NCBI RefSeq assembly: GCF_000455325.1
Contig: NZ_HG322951.1
Coordinates: forward strand, 24,935-81,005
Origin: Mycolicibacterium septicum DSM 44393
Lineage (GTDB): Bacteria; Actinomycetota; Actinomycetes; Mycobacteriales; Mycobacteriaceae
Reading direction: 5' to 3'
Length of the DNA: 56,071 nt
Made by a program: the position numbers and the translations under genes. The notes under the pieces were generated by a model. That model did no database searches. It was not told where the DNA came from and saw only the letters and a list, made by a program, of their open reading frames with translations. Position 1 is the stretch's first letter, and every line of letters starts with the position of its first letter. Shown piece after piece: positions 16,826 to 25,720 of the stretch.

Positions 16826-17616
16826 CCTTCTACCGTATGCGACGAGACTCGGCCTTCGTAGCCGAGTCCGGAACTCCCCCGCGCGTTCCCCCGGGCAGGT
16901 GACTCGAGGGCCACCTCGTCGTCGAGCAACGGCTGCGGAATCCGGCGTTGACGTCCCAACCGGCCACTACCGGGCACCGACAACCACACCGCGAATGCCA
17001 TCGCGGCATCGAGAATCAAGGCCAGCGCCGTGACCATGAGCGCACCCACCAACGCGATGTGGAACTGCCGCACCTTGATGCCGTCGATCAGATACCGGCC
17101 CAGCCCGCCGAGGCTGGCATAGGCCGCCACCGTCGCCGTCGCCACGATCTGAAGCGTCGCGGTGCGCAGCCCGCCCACGATCAACGGCAGCGCGTTGGGC
17201 ACCTCCACCCCGAACAGCACGCGCCGCTCGGTCATGCCCATCGAGCGGGCCGCATCCACGACGGCCGGGTCCACGTTCGCGATGCCGGCATAGGTCCCGG
17301 CCAGCAACGGTGGGATGCCCAGCAGCATCAGTGCGACCGTCGGCGGCACCAGCCCCAGCCCCCACAACAGCACCCCGAGCAGCAGCACGCCGAGTGTGGG
17401 CAGGGCGCGCAACGCGTTGACCCCGGTGACGACCAGGAAGGTGCCCCGCCCGGTGTGCCCGATGAGCAGGCCGACCGGGATCGCGATCACCGCCGAGGCC
17501 ACCACGGCGACCACCGTGTACTGCAGGTGTTCGACGATGCGGGCGGCCAGTCCGGCGGGCCCGCCCCAGTTGGCGGCGGTGAAGATGAAGTCCAGTGCCT
17601 GCTGCAGGAAGTTCAT
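16822..17616 (-). CDS. proZ: Glycine betaine/choline-type ABC transporter permease ProZ
   Basis: The 264-aa integral membrane protein has about six hydrophobic helices and the binding-protein-dependent transport loop around EVPNALPLIVGGLRTATLQI (about residues 133-152), which docks the ATPase. It pairs with ProW as the second permease of an OpuC/ProU-like osmoprotectant importer. I chose the ATG at 17616 because it overlaps the proW stop (ATGA); the upstream open frame looks non-coding. The C-terminal tail of about 35 residues is hydrophilic. Confidence 0.88.
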   Translation of the reverse strand: MNFLQQALDFIFTAANWGGPAGLAARIVEHLQYTVVAVVASAVIAIPVGLLIGHTGRGTFLVVTGVNALRALPTLGVLLLGVLLWGLGLVPPTVALMLLGIPPLLAGTYAGIANVDPAVVDAARSMGMTERRVLFGVEVPNALPLIVGGLRTATLQIVATATVAAYASLGGLGRYLIDGIKVRQFHIALVGALMVTALALILDAAMAFAVWLSVPGSGRLGRQRRIPQPLLDDEVALESPARGNARGSSGLGYEGRVSSHTVEG

Positions 17617-18284
17617 GCGGCCCCCTTGACGCGCACGGTCCGTGGCTGGCGGGAGGTCCTGGTCCACGGCGTGATCGCCCTGCCGGCCAACATGATCAGG
17701 CTGTCGATGACGACGGCCAGCACGAAGATCGCGATGATCCCGGCGATGATCTGGTCGCTCTTGTTGGACTGATAGCCCTCGGTGAACCATGTGCCCAGGC
17801 CGCCGATACCGATCACCGAGCCCACCGACACCATCGAGATGTTGGTGACCGCCACCACGCGCAGACCCGCCACCAACACTGGGATGGCCAGCGGGAGTTC
17901 CACCTTGAGCATCCGCACCAGCGGCCGGTAGCCGATCGCGGTCGCCGCGTCCCGCACCTGCTCGGGCACCGCGTCGAGCGCCTCCGGCACCGCCCGCACC
18001 AACAGTGCGGTGGTGTAAAGGGTCAGCGCCACAATGACATTGGCCTCATCCAGGATGCGGGTCGGGATGATCAGCGGCAGCACCACGAACAGCGCCAGCG
18101 ACGGGATGGTGAAGATGATGCTCGCCGTGAGGGTGGTCATCCGCCGCAGCACGGTGGTGCGCTGAACCGCTGCTCCCAGCGGCACGGCGATCAGCAGCCC
18201 CAGCACGATCGGCACCAGCGACAACCGCAGGTGCACGACGGTCAACACCCACAGGTCGTCGAGATGGTTGAGCAGATATCGCAT
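17613..18284 (-). CDS. proW: Glycine betaine/choline-type ABC transporter permease ProW
   Basis: The 223-aa protein has five or six membrane helices and the permease docking motif around ELPLAIPVLVAGLRVVAVTN (about residues 129-148). The IGIGGLGTWFTEG loop that follows is typical of osmoprotectant permeases. Together with ProZ it forms the membrane channel for quaternary amine uptake. It begins three bases after the proV stop and overlaps the proZ start by four bases. Confidence 0.9.
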   Translation of the reverse strand: MRYLLNHLDDLWVLTVVHLRLSLVPIVLGLLIAVPLGAAVQRTTVLRRMTTLTASIIFTIPSLALFVVLPLIIPTRILDEANVIVALTLYTTALLVRAVPEALDAVPEQVRDAATAIGYRPLVRMLKVELPLAIPVLVAGLRVVAVTNISMVSVGSVIGIGGLGTWFTEGYQSNKSDQIIAGIIAIFVLAVVIDSLIMLAGRAITPWTRTSRQPRTVRVKGAA

Positions 18285-18287
18285 GAG

Positions 18288-19394
18288 CTACCCCAGCTCC
18301 GGGACGCGGCGCTGCTCCTTGAGTGCCTCGAGCACATCGTCGGCGCGGACACCCCCGACGAGCTTGCCGTCCTCGTCGACCGCCACACCGAGGCCGCTCG
18401 GTGAGGACAGCGCAGAGTCCAGCGCCTGCCGCAGGTTGCCGTCGGGCGGAAAGAACGACCCGCCCCCGATGGTGCTGTCGTAGAGCGCATTGCCCTTGCG
18501 GTGGACCTCGACACCCTCGGCATTGATCCAGGCGAACGGCGTGCCGGATTTGATGACGAGCCGCCACTCCCCCGGGCTGAGGTTCAGCGCGTCGATGTCG
18601 TCCTCGTCGACGTGCTTGATCTCGTGCAGGGGCAGGCCGCTGGCGTGAAAGAACTGCAGCCCGCGGTAACCGCGGTCGGCGCCGACGAATCCCGACACGA
18701 GTTCGTTGGCCGGATTCGACAGGACAAAGGCGGGATCGGCGTATTGCAGCAGTGCCCCGCCGCGGCCGAACACCGCGACCTTGTCCCCGAGTTTGACCGC
18801 CTCGTCGATGTCGTGCGTGACGAAGACGATGGTCTTGCGCAATTCGCTTTGCAGTCGCAGGATTTCGGCCTGCAGGTCTTCGCGCACCACCGGGTCGACC
18901 GCGCTGAAGGGCTCATCCATCAACAGGATCGGCGGGTCCGCGGCCAGTGCGCGGGCCACCCCGACGCGCTGCTGTTGCCCGCCCGACAGCTGGGCCGGAT
19001 AGCGGTCGGCCAGTTTCGGGTCGAGCCCCACCCGTTCCATCACCCCGATCGCGGCCTTGCGGGCACTGCGCCGGGATTCGCCCCGCAACACCGGCACGGT
19101 CGCGACGTTGTCGACCACTCGCAGATGCGGCATCAGCCCGGCGCTCTGGATGACGTAGCCGATGCCGAGCCGCAGCTTGACCGGGTCGACGGTGCTGATG
19201 TCCTCGCCGTTGACCGTGAGGGTGCCCGAGGTGGGATCGATCATCCGGTTGATCATCCGCATCGAGGTGGTCTTGCCGCAGCCCGACGGACCGACGAACA
19301 CCGTCAGCGTGCCCTGCGGCACTTCCAGATTGAGGTTGTCGACGGCGACCGTGCCGTCGGGATACTGCTTGGTGACGTTCTCGAAGGTGATCAT
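18288..19394 (-). CDS. proV: Glycine betaine/choline-type ABC transporter ATPase ProV
   Basis: ATP hydrolysis by this subunit drives osmolyte import. Walker A is GPSGCGKT at residues 35-42, the ABC signature is LSGGQQQRV, and Walker B is ILLMDEPFSAVD. The C-terminal part from about residue 245 is a degenerate CBS-type region that often senses ionic strength in this family. I start at MITFENVTKQYPDG, with AGAGGG five bases upstream. The total of 368 aa is normal. It sits 28 bases after proX. Confidence 0.92.
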   Translation of the reverse strand: MITFENVTKQYPDGTVAVDNLNLEVPQGTLTVFVGPSGCGKTTSMRMINRMIDPTSGTLTVNGEDISTVDPVKLRLGIGYVIQSAGLMPHLRVVDNVATVPVLRGESRRSARKAAIGVMERVGLDPKLADRYPAQLSGGQQQRVGVARALAADPPILLMDEPFSAVDPVVREDLQAEILRLQSELRKTIVFVTHDIDEAVKLGDKVAVFGRGGALLQYADPAFVLSNPANELVSGFVGADRGYRGLQFFHASGLPLHEIKHVDEDDIDALNLSPGEWRLVIKSGTPFAWINAEGVEVHRKGNALYDSTIGGGSFFPPDGNLRQALDSALSSPSGLGVAVDEDGKLVGGVRADDVLEALKEQRRVPELG

Positions 19395-19422
19395 CGCGGC
19401 CCTCTGCTCTTCGCGCAAGCGC

Positions 19423-20364
19423 TCATCGCGTCACCGGCTTGTCGAATCCGTTGTCCCTGATCCACTTTTCGGCCGCCTCGTCGGGGTCGATGCCGGCATT
19501 GCCCTCCACCGCGGTGTTCAACTCGATCAGGGCTTCGGTGGTGAGCTTGGCCGACACCGCGTCGAGCACGGTCTTGAGTTGATCGGACATCTTCTGCGAG
19601 GCCACCAGCGGAACGACATTGGCGGCCAGGAAGACGTTCTTGGGATCCTCCAGCGGCACCAGGTGGTACTGCCCGATCGCCGGCGAGGTGCTGAAGATGT
19701 TCGCGGCCGTGACGGCGCCACTGTTCAGCGCTTGAACGGTGGCCGGCCCGCCACCGTCGCTGATCGCGACGAAGTTGACCGGTGCGATGTCCAGGCCGTA
19801 CCTGGATTTCAGGCCGACCAGCCCGGTCTGGCGGGTCTGAAACTCAGATGGTCCACCGACTTTCACCTCGGCCGAATGCGCGGCCAGATCCGCGATGGTC
19901 TTAAGGTTCCAGCGCTGGGCGGTCTCGGCGGTGACGGCGAGGGTGTCCTTGTCCTCGGCCGGTGAGGGATAGAGGATCGACAGGTCCCCGGGCAGGGCCT
20001 TCAGCAGCGCGATCAACACCTCGTCCGATGTCGTGGCGGTCGCCTCCGCGTCGAAGTACTGCAGGAGATTTCCGGTGTACTCCGGGATCAGGTCGATCGA
20101 GTGATCCTGCACCGCAGGCACATACGTCTCGCGACTGCCGATACCGAACTGCCTGCGGATCTGAAAGTCATTGGCCTCCAGCGCCTGGGCATAGATCTCG
20201 GCGATGATCTTGGACTCCGGGAAGTCGGCGGATCCGACCGTGATCGACTTCAGGTCACCCGAGATGGGTCCACCGCCCAGCGGATTGGAGCTTCCACAGG
20301 CCACCGCCAGCGGCACGATCAGGGCGAGCAGGGTCATCGCGATTGCCACGGTTTTGCGCTGCAC
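19423..20364 (-). CDS. proX: Osmoprotectant-binding lipoprotein ProX
   Basis: The N-terminus is a lipoprotein signal with lipobox LAVAC ending at Cys23, so the protein is anchored outside the membrane. The mature part follows the substrate-binding domain of glycine betaine/choline/carnitine binding proteins, with SITVGSADFPESKIIAEIYA near residues 40-59 and DLIPEYTGNLLQY near residues 94-106. It is the first gene of proXVWZ. In M. tuberculosis this transporter has been linked to glycine betaine uptake in macrophages; I infer the same substrate here. Confidence 0.9.
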   Translation of the reverse strand: MQRKTVAIAMTLLALIVPLAVACGSSNPLGGGPISGDLKSITVGSADFPESKIIAEIYAQALEANDFQIRRQFGIGSRETYVPAVQDHSIDLIPEYTGNLLQYFDAEATATTSDEVLIALLKALPGDLSILYPSPAEDKDTLAVTAETAQRWNLKTIADLAAHSAEVKVGGPSEFQTRQTGLVGLKSRYGLDIAPVNFVAISDGGGPATVQALNSGAVTAANIFSTSPAIGQYHLVPLEDPKNVFLAANVVPLVASQKMSDQLKTVLDAVSAKLTTEALIELNTAVEGNAGIDPDEAAEKWIRDNGFDKPVTR

Positions 20365-20492
20365 AGGCGCATCCTTTCGGCGACGGCGGCTGGACGATCA
20401 GCCTCTGACGACCCTAACGGCACACCCGACATGCCGCCGCGCTTTACCTCAGGGTGGTTTGCTTTGAGGCCTTGACGGGCAAAGATGTCAGT

Positions 20493-20897
20493 ATGACCAG
20501 CGATCCGTCTGCATCGCCCGATTTGCCTGAGCCGACGCCGAATGTGCCGGTGCCACCGTCGCCCGACCCAGGCAAAGTCCCCGATGCCGGCAAGCCCCCC
20601 GCCAAGTCGGGTAAGTCGGGTAAGGCCACCGAGCCCAAACTGACCCGCGCCGGGGCGCTGTGGTCAGCATTGATCCTGGGCTTCCTGGTGCTCATCGTGC
20701 TGCTGATCTTCATCGCGCAGAACACCGCCGCGGTCCCGCTCACCTTCCTGAGCTGGCATTGGTCGTTACCGACGGGCGTCGCCATCCTGGGTGCCGCGGT
20801 GGCAGGCGGCCTGCTGACCGTCGCCGCCGGATCGGCACGGATCTTCCAGCTGCGCCGTGCGGCCAAGAAGAATTTCAAGGCCGCCCAGCGCGACTGA
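20493..20897 (+). CDS. LapA-domain small membrane protein (Rv3760-like)
   Basis: The 134-aa protein has a Pro/Lys-rich cytoplasmic N-terminal tail of about 50 residues. Two hydrophobic helices follow (around ALWSALILGFLVLIVLLIFI and GVAILGAAVAGGLLTVAAG), with the connecting FIAQNTAAVPLTFLSW typical of the LapA/DUF1049 domain. LapA-type proteins bind membrane assembly machinery in E. coli; the mycobacterial role is unknown. I start at the ATG at 20493, since the upstream extension to 20454 looks non-coding. It diverges from proX across 128 bases. Confidence 0.75.
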   Translation: MTSDPSASPDLPEPTPNVPVPPSPDPGKVPDAGKPPAKSGKSGKATEPKLTRAGALWSALILGFLVLIVLLIFIAQNTAAVPLTFLSWHWSLPTGVAILGAAVAGGLLTVAAGSARIFQLRRAAKKNFKAAQRD

Positions 20898-20901
20898 CAC
20901 G

Positions 20902-21930
20902 TCAGCCCAGGGCACTCAGTCCCGAGGCGATCGCCGGGGCCACCGCCGCGCCGACGCTTGAACTCCCCGGCGCCTCGGAGCCCTGGCGCGCACGGAAGTC
21001 GATGCCCGCGGCGATGATGGCTGCCTTGAAGTAGGCCAGCGCCATGTAGAAATCCCAGTGCGCCAGCTCCTGGCCGGACTGCACCGAATACCGGTTGGCC
21101 AGATCGTCGGCCGACGGCATCTGCGGCGAGCTCCACGCCGCTTCCATGCTCAGGATCAGGTTGAACATCGGGTCGCGGTACACGCACATCAGCGCGGCGT
21201 CGCTCAACGGGTCACCCAGGGTGGACAGCTCCCAGTCCAGCACCGCGAGGACCTTCGTCGGGTCCTGCGCGTCCAGGATGGTGTTGTCGATGCGGTAGTC
21301 GCCGTGGACGATCGAGTTGCGGCTCTGCGCCGGAACCGAATCCGCCAGGGCCTGATGCAGGCGCTTGACGTCGTCGTCGCGGGGATCGTCGGGCAGGCGG
21401 ACCAGGTCCCACTGCGAACCCCAGCGGCGCACCTGGCGTTCCAGATAGCCCGCGGGCTTGCCGAAGTCGCCGAGACCGACGGCGTCGGGGTCGACCGCGT
21501 GCAGGTCGGCCAGCACCCGGATCAGGGCGTCGACGCTGTCGCTGATGACCTGCTCGTCGCCCATCGCGGCAAGTTCAGAAGCACTGCGGACCACCTGGCC
21601 CGCGACGTTCTCGACCATCTGGAACGGCGCCCCCAACACGGAGTCGTCGTTGCTCATCGTCACCGCACGGGCCACCGGCACCGCGGTGCCTGCCAGGGCC
21701 GCCACCACCTTGTACTCGCGCGCCATGTCGTGCGCGGACGGGGTCAGACCGTGCAGCGGCGGACGCCGCAACACCCACGCCGAGGCGTCGTCATGCACGC
21801 GGAAGGTCAGGTTGGAGCGGCCACCGGCGATCAGTTCGGCGCGGAGCTCACCGCTGCGGGCAATGCCCTCCGAACGCAGGTGCCGGTCCAGTGCGGCGAG
21901 GTCGAGGCCCTCCAGATTGGTCACGGTCAT
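20902..21930 (-). CDS. Aminoglycoside phosphotransferase-like family protein (Rv3761c/FadE36-like)
   Basis: Despite the tuberculosis name FadE36, the sequence is a kinase-like fold of the ACAD10/APH type and not an acyl-CoA dehydrogenase. It shows GGRSNLTFRV as a nucleotide-binding loop near residues 36-45, HGDYRIDN as the catalytic loop, and LDWELSTLGDP as the metal-binding loop. Human ACAD10/11 kinase domains act on 4-hydroxyacyl-CoAs, so a fatty-acid role is possible. The stop lies only four bases from the convergent LapA gene. It follows the phosphatase gene on the same strand by three bases. Confidence 0.85.
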   Translation of the reverse strand: MTVTNLEGLDLAALDRHLRSEGIARSGELRAELIAGGRSNLTFRVHDDASAWVLRRPPLHGLTPSAHDMAREYKVVAALAGTAVPVARAVTMSNDDSVLGAPFQMVENVAGQVVRSASELAAMGDEQVISDSVDALIRVLADLHAVDPDAVGLGDFGKPAGYLERQVRRWGSQWDLVRLPDDPRDDDVKRLHQALADSVPAQSRNSIVHGDYRIDNTILDAQDPTKVLAVLDWELSTLGDPLSDAALMCVYRDPMFNLILSMEAAWSSPQMPSADDLANRYSVQSGQELAHWDFYMALAYFKAAIIAAGIDFRARQGSEAPGSSSVGAAVAPAIASGLSALG

Positions 21931-21933
21931 TGT

Positions 21934-22542
21934 TTACCACCGCACGTTTCGCGGCAGCAGGTCCCATACGTGCTCGGTGCCGTTCACCGAGGCGACGCCG
22001 AGCTTGCCCGAGCGGGACGACAGCAGCCGGGTGACCGAGGCGTAGTCGACGTGGAAGGACAGCAGCCGCTCGGTGCCCAGGATCTGGTGCAGCAGCACGT
22101 TGATCACGCCGCCGTGGCTGAACACCGCGACGGTGCCGTCATGGTCACCGGCGGCCACCAGCTCCTCGACGGCCGCATTGATGCGCGCCATGAAGGCGTT
22201 CTCGTCCACGCTGCTTGGCAGGTGCCCGCTCACCAGCCGGGCCAGCTCTTCGGGATTCTCCTTCGCGATCTCCTCGATCGGCACGTAGTGCGACATGTCG
22301 CGGTCGTACTCGGCGAGCCGTTCGTCGACCTCGACCTGCAGTCCCAGCTCGGCGGCGAGCGGTCCCGCTGTCTGGATCGCGCGCCGCTGCGGGCTGCTGA
22401 CCAGCCTGCTGACGGGGAACCGGGACAGGGCGGCGGGCAGGCGCTCCGCCTGCGCGATGCCTTCCTCGGACAGGTCGGGATCGGACCCTTGACCGGGCTC
22501 GCTACGCAGCGGTAAAGCATGTCGGACCAGAAGCAGTTGCAC
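21934..22542 (-). CDS. Histidine phosphatase superfamily protein
   Basis: The N-terminus QLLLVRHALPL holds the RH(A/G) catalytic histidine of the phosphoglycerate mutase-like phosphatases, and the SHGGVINVLL segment holds the second histidine. The arginine of SSPQRRAIQTA is the third conserved residue. I choose the GTG at 22542, immediately before the catalytic motif; an in-frame upstream ATG would add a non-typical N-terminus. The 202 aa fit a small phosphatase of unknown substrate. It is in an operon with the kinase-like gene downstream. Confidence 0.82.
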   Translation of the reverse strand: MQLLLVRHALPLRSEPGQGSDPDLSEEGIAQAERLPAALSRFPVSRLVSSPQRRAIQTAGPLAAELGLQVEVDERLAEYDRDMSHYVPIEEIAKENPEELARLVSGHLPSSVDENAFMARINAAVEELVAAGDHDGTVAVFSHGGVINVLLHQILGTERLLSFHVDYASVTRLLSSRSGKLGVASVNGTEHVWDLLPRNVRW

Positions 22543-22591
22543 CGTGCCACCATAGGGCCGCGGTGCGCAACGGCCGGAGAGGGTCATCACC

Positions 22592-23347
22592 ATGGGATAT
22601 GCCGACGAGTTGTTCGACCTCACCGACCGGGTCGTGCTGGTCACCGGCGGCAGCCGCGGGCTGGGCCGCGAGATCGCGCTCGCGGCGGCGCGGTGCGGCG
22701 CCGACGTGGTGATCGCCAGCCGCAACCTGGAGTCCTGCGTGGCCGCGGCCGAGGAGATCACCGCGGCCACCGGTCGCGCCGCCCTGCCGTACCAGGTGCA
22801 CGTGGGCCGCTGGGATCAGCTCGACGGTCTGGTCGACGCGACCTACGAACGGTTCGGGAAGGTCGATGTGCTGGTCAACAACGCAGGCATGTCACCGCTG
22901 TACGAATCGCTCGGCTCGGTCACCGAGAAATTGTTCGACTCGGTCTTCAACCTGAATCTCAAAGGGCCGTTCCGGCTTTCGGCCCTGCTCGGTGAACGCA
23001 TGGCAGCCGACGGCGGCGGCGCGATCATCAACGTCAGCTCGTCCGGATCCCTGCGGCCCGACCAGTACATGCTGCCCTACGCCGCGGCCAAGGCCGGGCT
23101 CAACGCCGTGACCGAAGGCCTGGCCAAGGCGTTCGGGCCGACCGTGCGGGTCAACACCCTGATGGCCGGCCCGTTTCTCACCGATGTCAGCAAGGCCTGG
23201 GACATGGCAGGCGACCCGTTCGGCCACCTCGCCCTGCGGCGGGCCGGCAACCCACCCGAGATCGTCGGCGCCGCACTGTTTCTGATGTCGGACGCATCCA
23301 GCTTCACCACCGGCTCCATCCTGCGGGTGGACGGCGGCCTGCCCTGA
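22592..23347 (+). CDS. Short-chain dehydrogenase/reductase
   Basis: The 251-aa protein is a classical SDR with TGGSRGLG at residues 18-25 (dinucleotide binding), NNAG in the middle, the catalytic serine in NVSSSGS, and the YAAAK catalytic Tyr/Lys pair. The C-terminus IL-RVDGGLP is typical. NADP(H) preference is likely from the following SRNL segment. The substrate cannot be inferred; it lies just before a GntR regulator that controls an aminophosphonate locus but is upstream of that regulator's operator. Confidence 0.88.
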   Translation: MGYADELFDLTDRVVLVTGGSRGLGREIALAAARCGADVVIASRNLESCVAAAEEITAATGRAALPYQVHVGRWDQLDGLVDATYERFGKVDVLVNNAGMSPLYESLGSVTEKLFDSVFNLNLKGPFRLSALLGERMAADGGGAIINVSSSGSLRPDQYMLPYAAAKAGLNAVTEGLAKAFGPTVRVNTLMAGPFLTDVSKAWDMAGDPFGHLALRRAGNPPEIVGAALFLMSDASSFTTGSILRVDGGLP

Positions 23348-23375
23348 GCAGGGCACGGTACTGTAGCCCGTAGCA

Positions 23376-23393
23376 AACTTGTCATGACAACCT
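23376..23393. promoter_or_regulatory. GntR/HutC operator, regulator-side copy
   Basis: AACTTGTCATGACAACCT contains the perfect palindrome TTGTCATGACAA. It lies 19 bases before the GntR start. Its first nine bases and its ACAA are shared with a second site upstream of the FAD oxidase gene, so both are probably bound by the same HutC-type regulator. Confidence 0.7.
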
Positions 23394-23411
23394 GACCGAA
23401 AGGTGATGCGG

Positions 23412-24152
23412 ATGGCGGGGCCCCGTTCGCGCCACGAACACGTCGCCGCCGAGCTGCGCCAGCGCATCACCCGTGGGGACTACGCCATCGGAGCACCGCT
23501 GCCCACCGAGAGCGCACTGTGCACGGAGTTCGACGTGTCCCGCGGGCCGGTACGCCAGGCCCTGGCCACCCTGAAGAACGAAGGCCTGATCCGGGTCTCG
23601 CGGGGCAAACCCGCGGTGGTCCGCAGTCATGACGCCACGCAGACGCTGGACACGTTCACGCCGTTCACCCAGTGGGCCGAGCGCGTCGGGCGTACCGCGG
23701 GTAACCGCACCATCGAGGTGGCGCGTCGCCGCGCTTCCGAAACCGCCATCGAGGCATTGGGATTGACGGCCGACGATTTCGTGGTCGAAGTGCTGCGCGT
23801 ACGCCTGCTCGACGGTGAACCGGCGATGATCGAGCGCAGCACGTTCATCGAATCGGTGGGTTCCCTGCTGTTCGAATTCGACACCGACTCCGGTTCGATG
23901 ACCGACTATCTGGCCAGCCGGGGAGTGTATTTCGACTCCATGGAGCACGTGCTCGACGCGGTCGCGGCCGGGCCCGACGACGCGGCGAATCTCGGGATCG
24001 CGCCGGGCAGCCCGCTGCTGCGGGAGCGACGCGTTTCGCGCGATCAGCACGGTGTCGTCTTCGAATGCGCCGATGACCGCTACCGCCCCGACGTGGTCAC
24101 GTTCAGCATCGTCAACGCCCGCACCAAGTTCTCCTCCGCCGAGCAGACGTAG
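23412..24152 (+). CDS. GntR family (HutC/UTRA type) transcriptional regulator
   Basis: The first 70 residues form a winged helix (HEHVAAELRQRITRGDYAIG, LPTESALCTEFDVSRGPVRQ) and residues about 95-235 form a UTRA ligand-binding domain (EVLRVRLLDGEPAMIERSTFI). The start follows AAAGG at a usual distance, ahead of two closer alternatives. Palindromes of the HutC type occur in front of this gene and in front of the divergently oriented catabolic operon 4 kb away. It probably represses the aminophosphonate genes in the absence of substrate. A shared terminator closes the gene. Confidence 0.88.
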   Translation: MAGPRSRHEHVAAELRQRITRGDYAIGAPLPTESALCTEFDVSRGPVRQALATLKNEGLIRVSRGKPAVVRSHDATQTLDTFTPFTQWAERVGRTAGNRTIEVARRRASETAIEALGLTADDFVVEVLRVRLLDGEPAMIERSTFIESVGSLLFEFDTDSGSMTDYLASRGVYFDSMEHVLDAVAAGPDDAANLGIAPGSPLLRERRVSRDQHGVVFECADDRYRPDVVTFSIVNARTKFSSAEQT

Positions 24153-24153
24153 A

Positions 24154-24183
24154 ACTGCCCCTCTCACGTCGAAGAGGGGCAGT
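24154..24183. terminator. Bidirectional terminator between GntR and MFS genes
   Basis: ACTGCCCCTCT and AGAGGGGCAGT form a perfect 11-bp stem with an eight-base loop. The two genes converge here. The T-run is weak (CCTGTTT on the plus strand), as is common in mycobacteria. Confidence 0.75.
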
Positions 24184-24197
24184 CCTGTTTCTCGGCG

Positions 24198-25532
24198 TCA
24201 GTCCGCGGCGGGCATGCGGTTCCAGTGCGGGATGAGCAGCAGCATGGAAAGCAGCGCGGCACCGGCGAATCCGTAGAACAGCGTTGACGTACTCAGATAG
24301 CCGGGCAGCAGTCCGCCGAGGATCGCACCGACCGAACCACAGCAGTTGATGAAGCCGGCCGCGGTACCGGCGTGCTTGGAAGTACCGAAGTCCACCGCGG
24401 CGACACAGGAGATCATCGCGTCGGCGCCGTACACGCTCAGCCCGATCAGACCGAGCACCACCACCATGACCCAGGGACTGCCGGTCGCGGTGAGCGGACC
24501 GAACAATGCGAGCACCGCAACCAGGATCGCCAGGCTGATCACACAGGCCGGCACCCGTCGCGCGTTGAAGACCCGATCCGAGATCCGGCCGAGCAGGATC
24601 GGGGCGATCACCCCTGCGACGCCGAATGCCACCGGGATCGTCACGGCCTGGAACTTGTCCCCGTCCACCAGCCGTTCGGCGACGATCACCGGGCCCCACA
24701 GCAGGATCGCGTAGCGGGCCGGCTTGAGCAGGAAGTACGACGCGCCAAGGGTTCTCACCATGCTGTCACTCAGCACCGCCTTCAGCGATTCCCGCCATGA
24801 CGTGGTCGGTTCGGCGACCGCCTCGGCCTCGGGCGACTCATCGAGTTCGACGCCTTCCCGGGCGTCCTGGGATGCGCGGTACTCCTCGATCGGGGGCAAC
24901 CCGACGTCCTGCGGCCGGTTGCGCTGGAACAGCAGCACGAGGACGAACACCCCGACCACAATGGCGGCCCCGGTGAAGAACGCCGCCCGCCACGAACCGA
25001 ACACGTCGTAGGCGGCCCAGCCCAGAATCGGTGCGGCCACCAGGCCGCCGAATGCGTAGTTGGTGCTCCACAATCCGAGGACGCGACCGCGTTCTCCGAT
25101 CGAGAAGAACTGGGCCATGTTGCTCAGCGTCGGGGACCAGCCGGTGGACTGGGCCAGGCCCTGCACGATCATCAGCGGCAGCAGGAACACCAGTGCGGGC
25201 AGCAAGCCCATGAAGACGGTGGCGACCGCCGATATCGCCAGGCCGCCGAGAATGACCACCCGCGGCCCGAAGCGGTCGGATACCTGCCCCCAGACGAACT
25301 GCCCCGCGGCGTAGGCGGCGAGGTAGGCCGCATCGAGGTTGGCCAAGGTGCTCTTGGTCAGGTGCGTGCTCAGGATCGGGTCTTCGAGGATGCCGAGCTT
25401 GGCGACGGAGAAAGCCTGGCGGGTGAAATAGAAACCGGCATAGGCGATCCAGGTGACGGCGAAGATCTGGAAGCGCCAGCGCTTGTAGCGCGGAATGGTC
25501 GATGGCGTGGTGGGAATCGCGGTTTGGGTCAT
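24198..25532 (-). CDS. MFS transporter, organophosphate:phosphate antiporter (GlpT/UhpT-like) family
   Basis: The 444-aa protein has twelve hydrophobic segments. It opens with KRWRFQIFAVTWIAYAGFYFTRQ, the signature-like start of the OPA family, and carries GQVSDRFGPR between helices 2 and 3 and GRISDRVFNARRVP at the matching place in the second half. Relatives import glycerol phosphate, hexose phosphate or 2-aminoethylphosphonate. Placement downstream of the oxidase and hydrolase genes suggests aminophosphonate uptake. The start is the ATG at 25532. A gap of 188 bases with a strong hairpin separates it from the hydrolase gene. Confidence 0.85.
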   Translation of the reverse strand: MTQTAIPTTPSTIPRYKRWRFQIFAVTWIAYAGFYFTRQAFSVAKLGILEDPILSTHLTKSTLANLDAAYLAAYAAGQFVWGQVSDRFGPRVVILGGLAISAVATVFMGLLPALVFLLPLMIVQGLAQSTGWSPTLSNMAQFFSIGERGRVLGLWSTNYAFGGLVAAPILGWAAYDVFGSWRAAFFTGAAIVVGVFVLVLLFQRNRPQDVGLPPIEEYRASQDAREGVELDESPEAEAVAEPTTSWRESLKAVLSDSMVRTLGASYFLLKPARYAILLWGPVIVAERLVDGDKFQAVTIPVAFGVAGVIAPILLGRISDRVFNARRVPACVISLAILVAVLALFGPLTATGSPWVMVVVLGLIGLSVYGADAMISCVAAVDFGTSKHAGTAAGFINCCGSVGAILGGLLPGYLSTSTLFYGFAGAALLSMLLLIPHWNRMPAAD

Positions 25533-25660
25533 GAGAGTGCACCTCTGGTGGGCGTGCTGCAGGCAGGCGGTGTGCTGACGGGCCGGGGGCAGATTGCCGA
25601 GCGAGTGTGGCCGAACGTCATAGGCAGGTTTCTCTTGCGAGAACGGTGCAGAGAGGAAAT

Positions 25661-25698
25661 GCGGCGGTCGGGAGGAGCGGCCTACGACCGACCGCCGC
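25661..25698. other. Strong hairpin in the hydrolase-MFS gap
   Basis: GCGGCGGTCGG and CCGACCGCCGC form a perfect 11-bp stem with a 16-base loop, in the 188-bp gap between the phosphonatase-like and transporter genes. No T-run follows on the minus strand. It may reduce read-through, protect an mRNA end, or simply be a GC-rich repeat. Confidence 0.5.
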
Positions 25699-25720
25699 AG
25701 GGCTGTGGTGGTGGGGTGAA

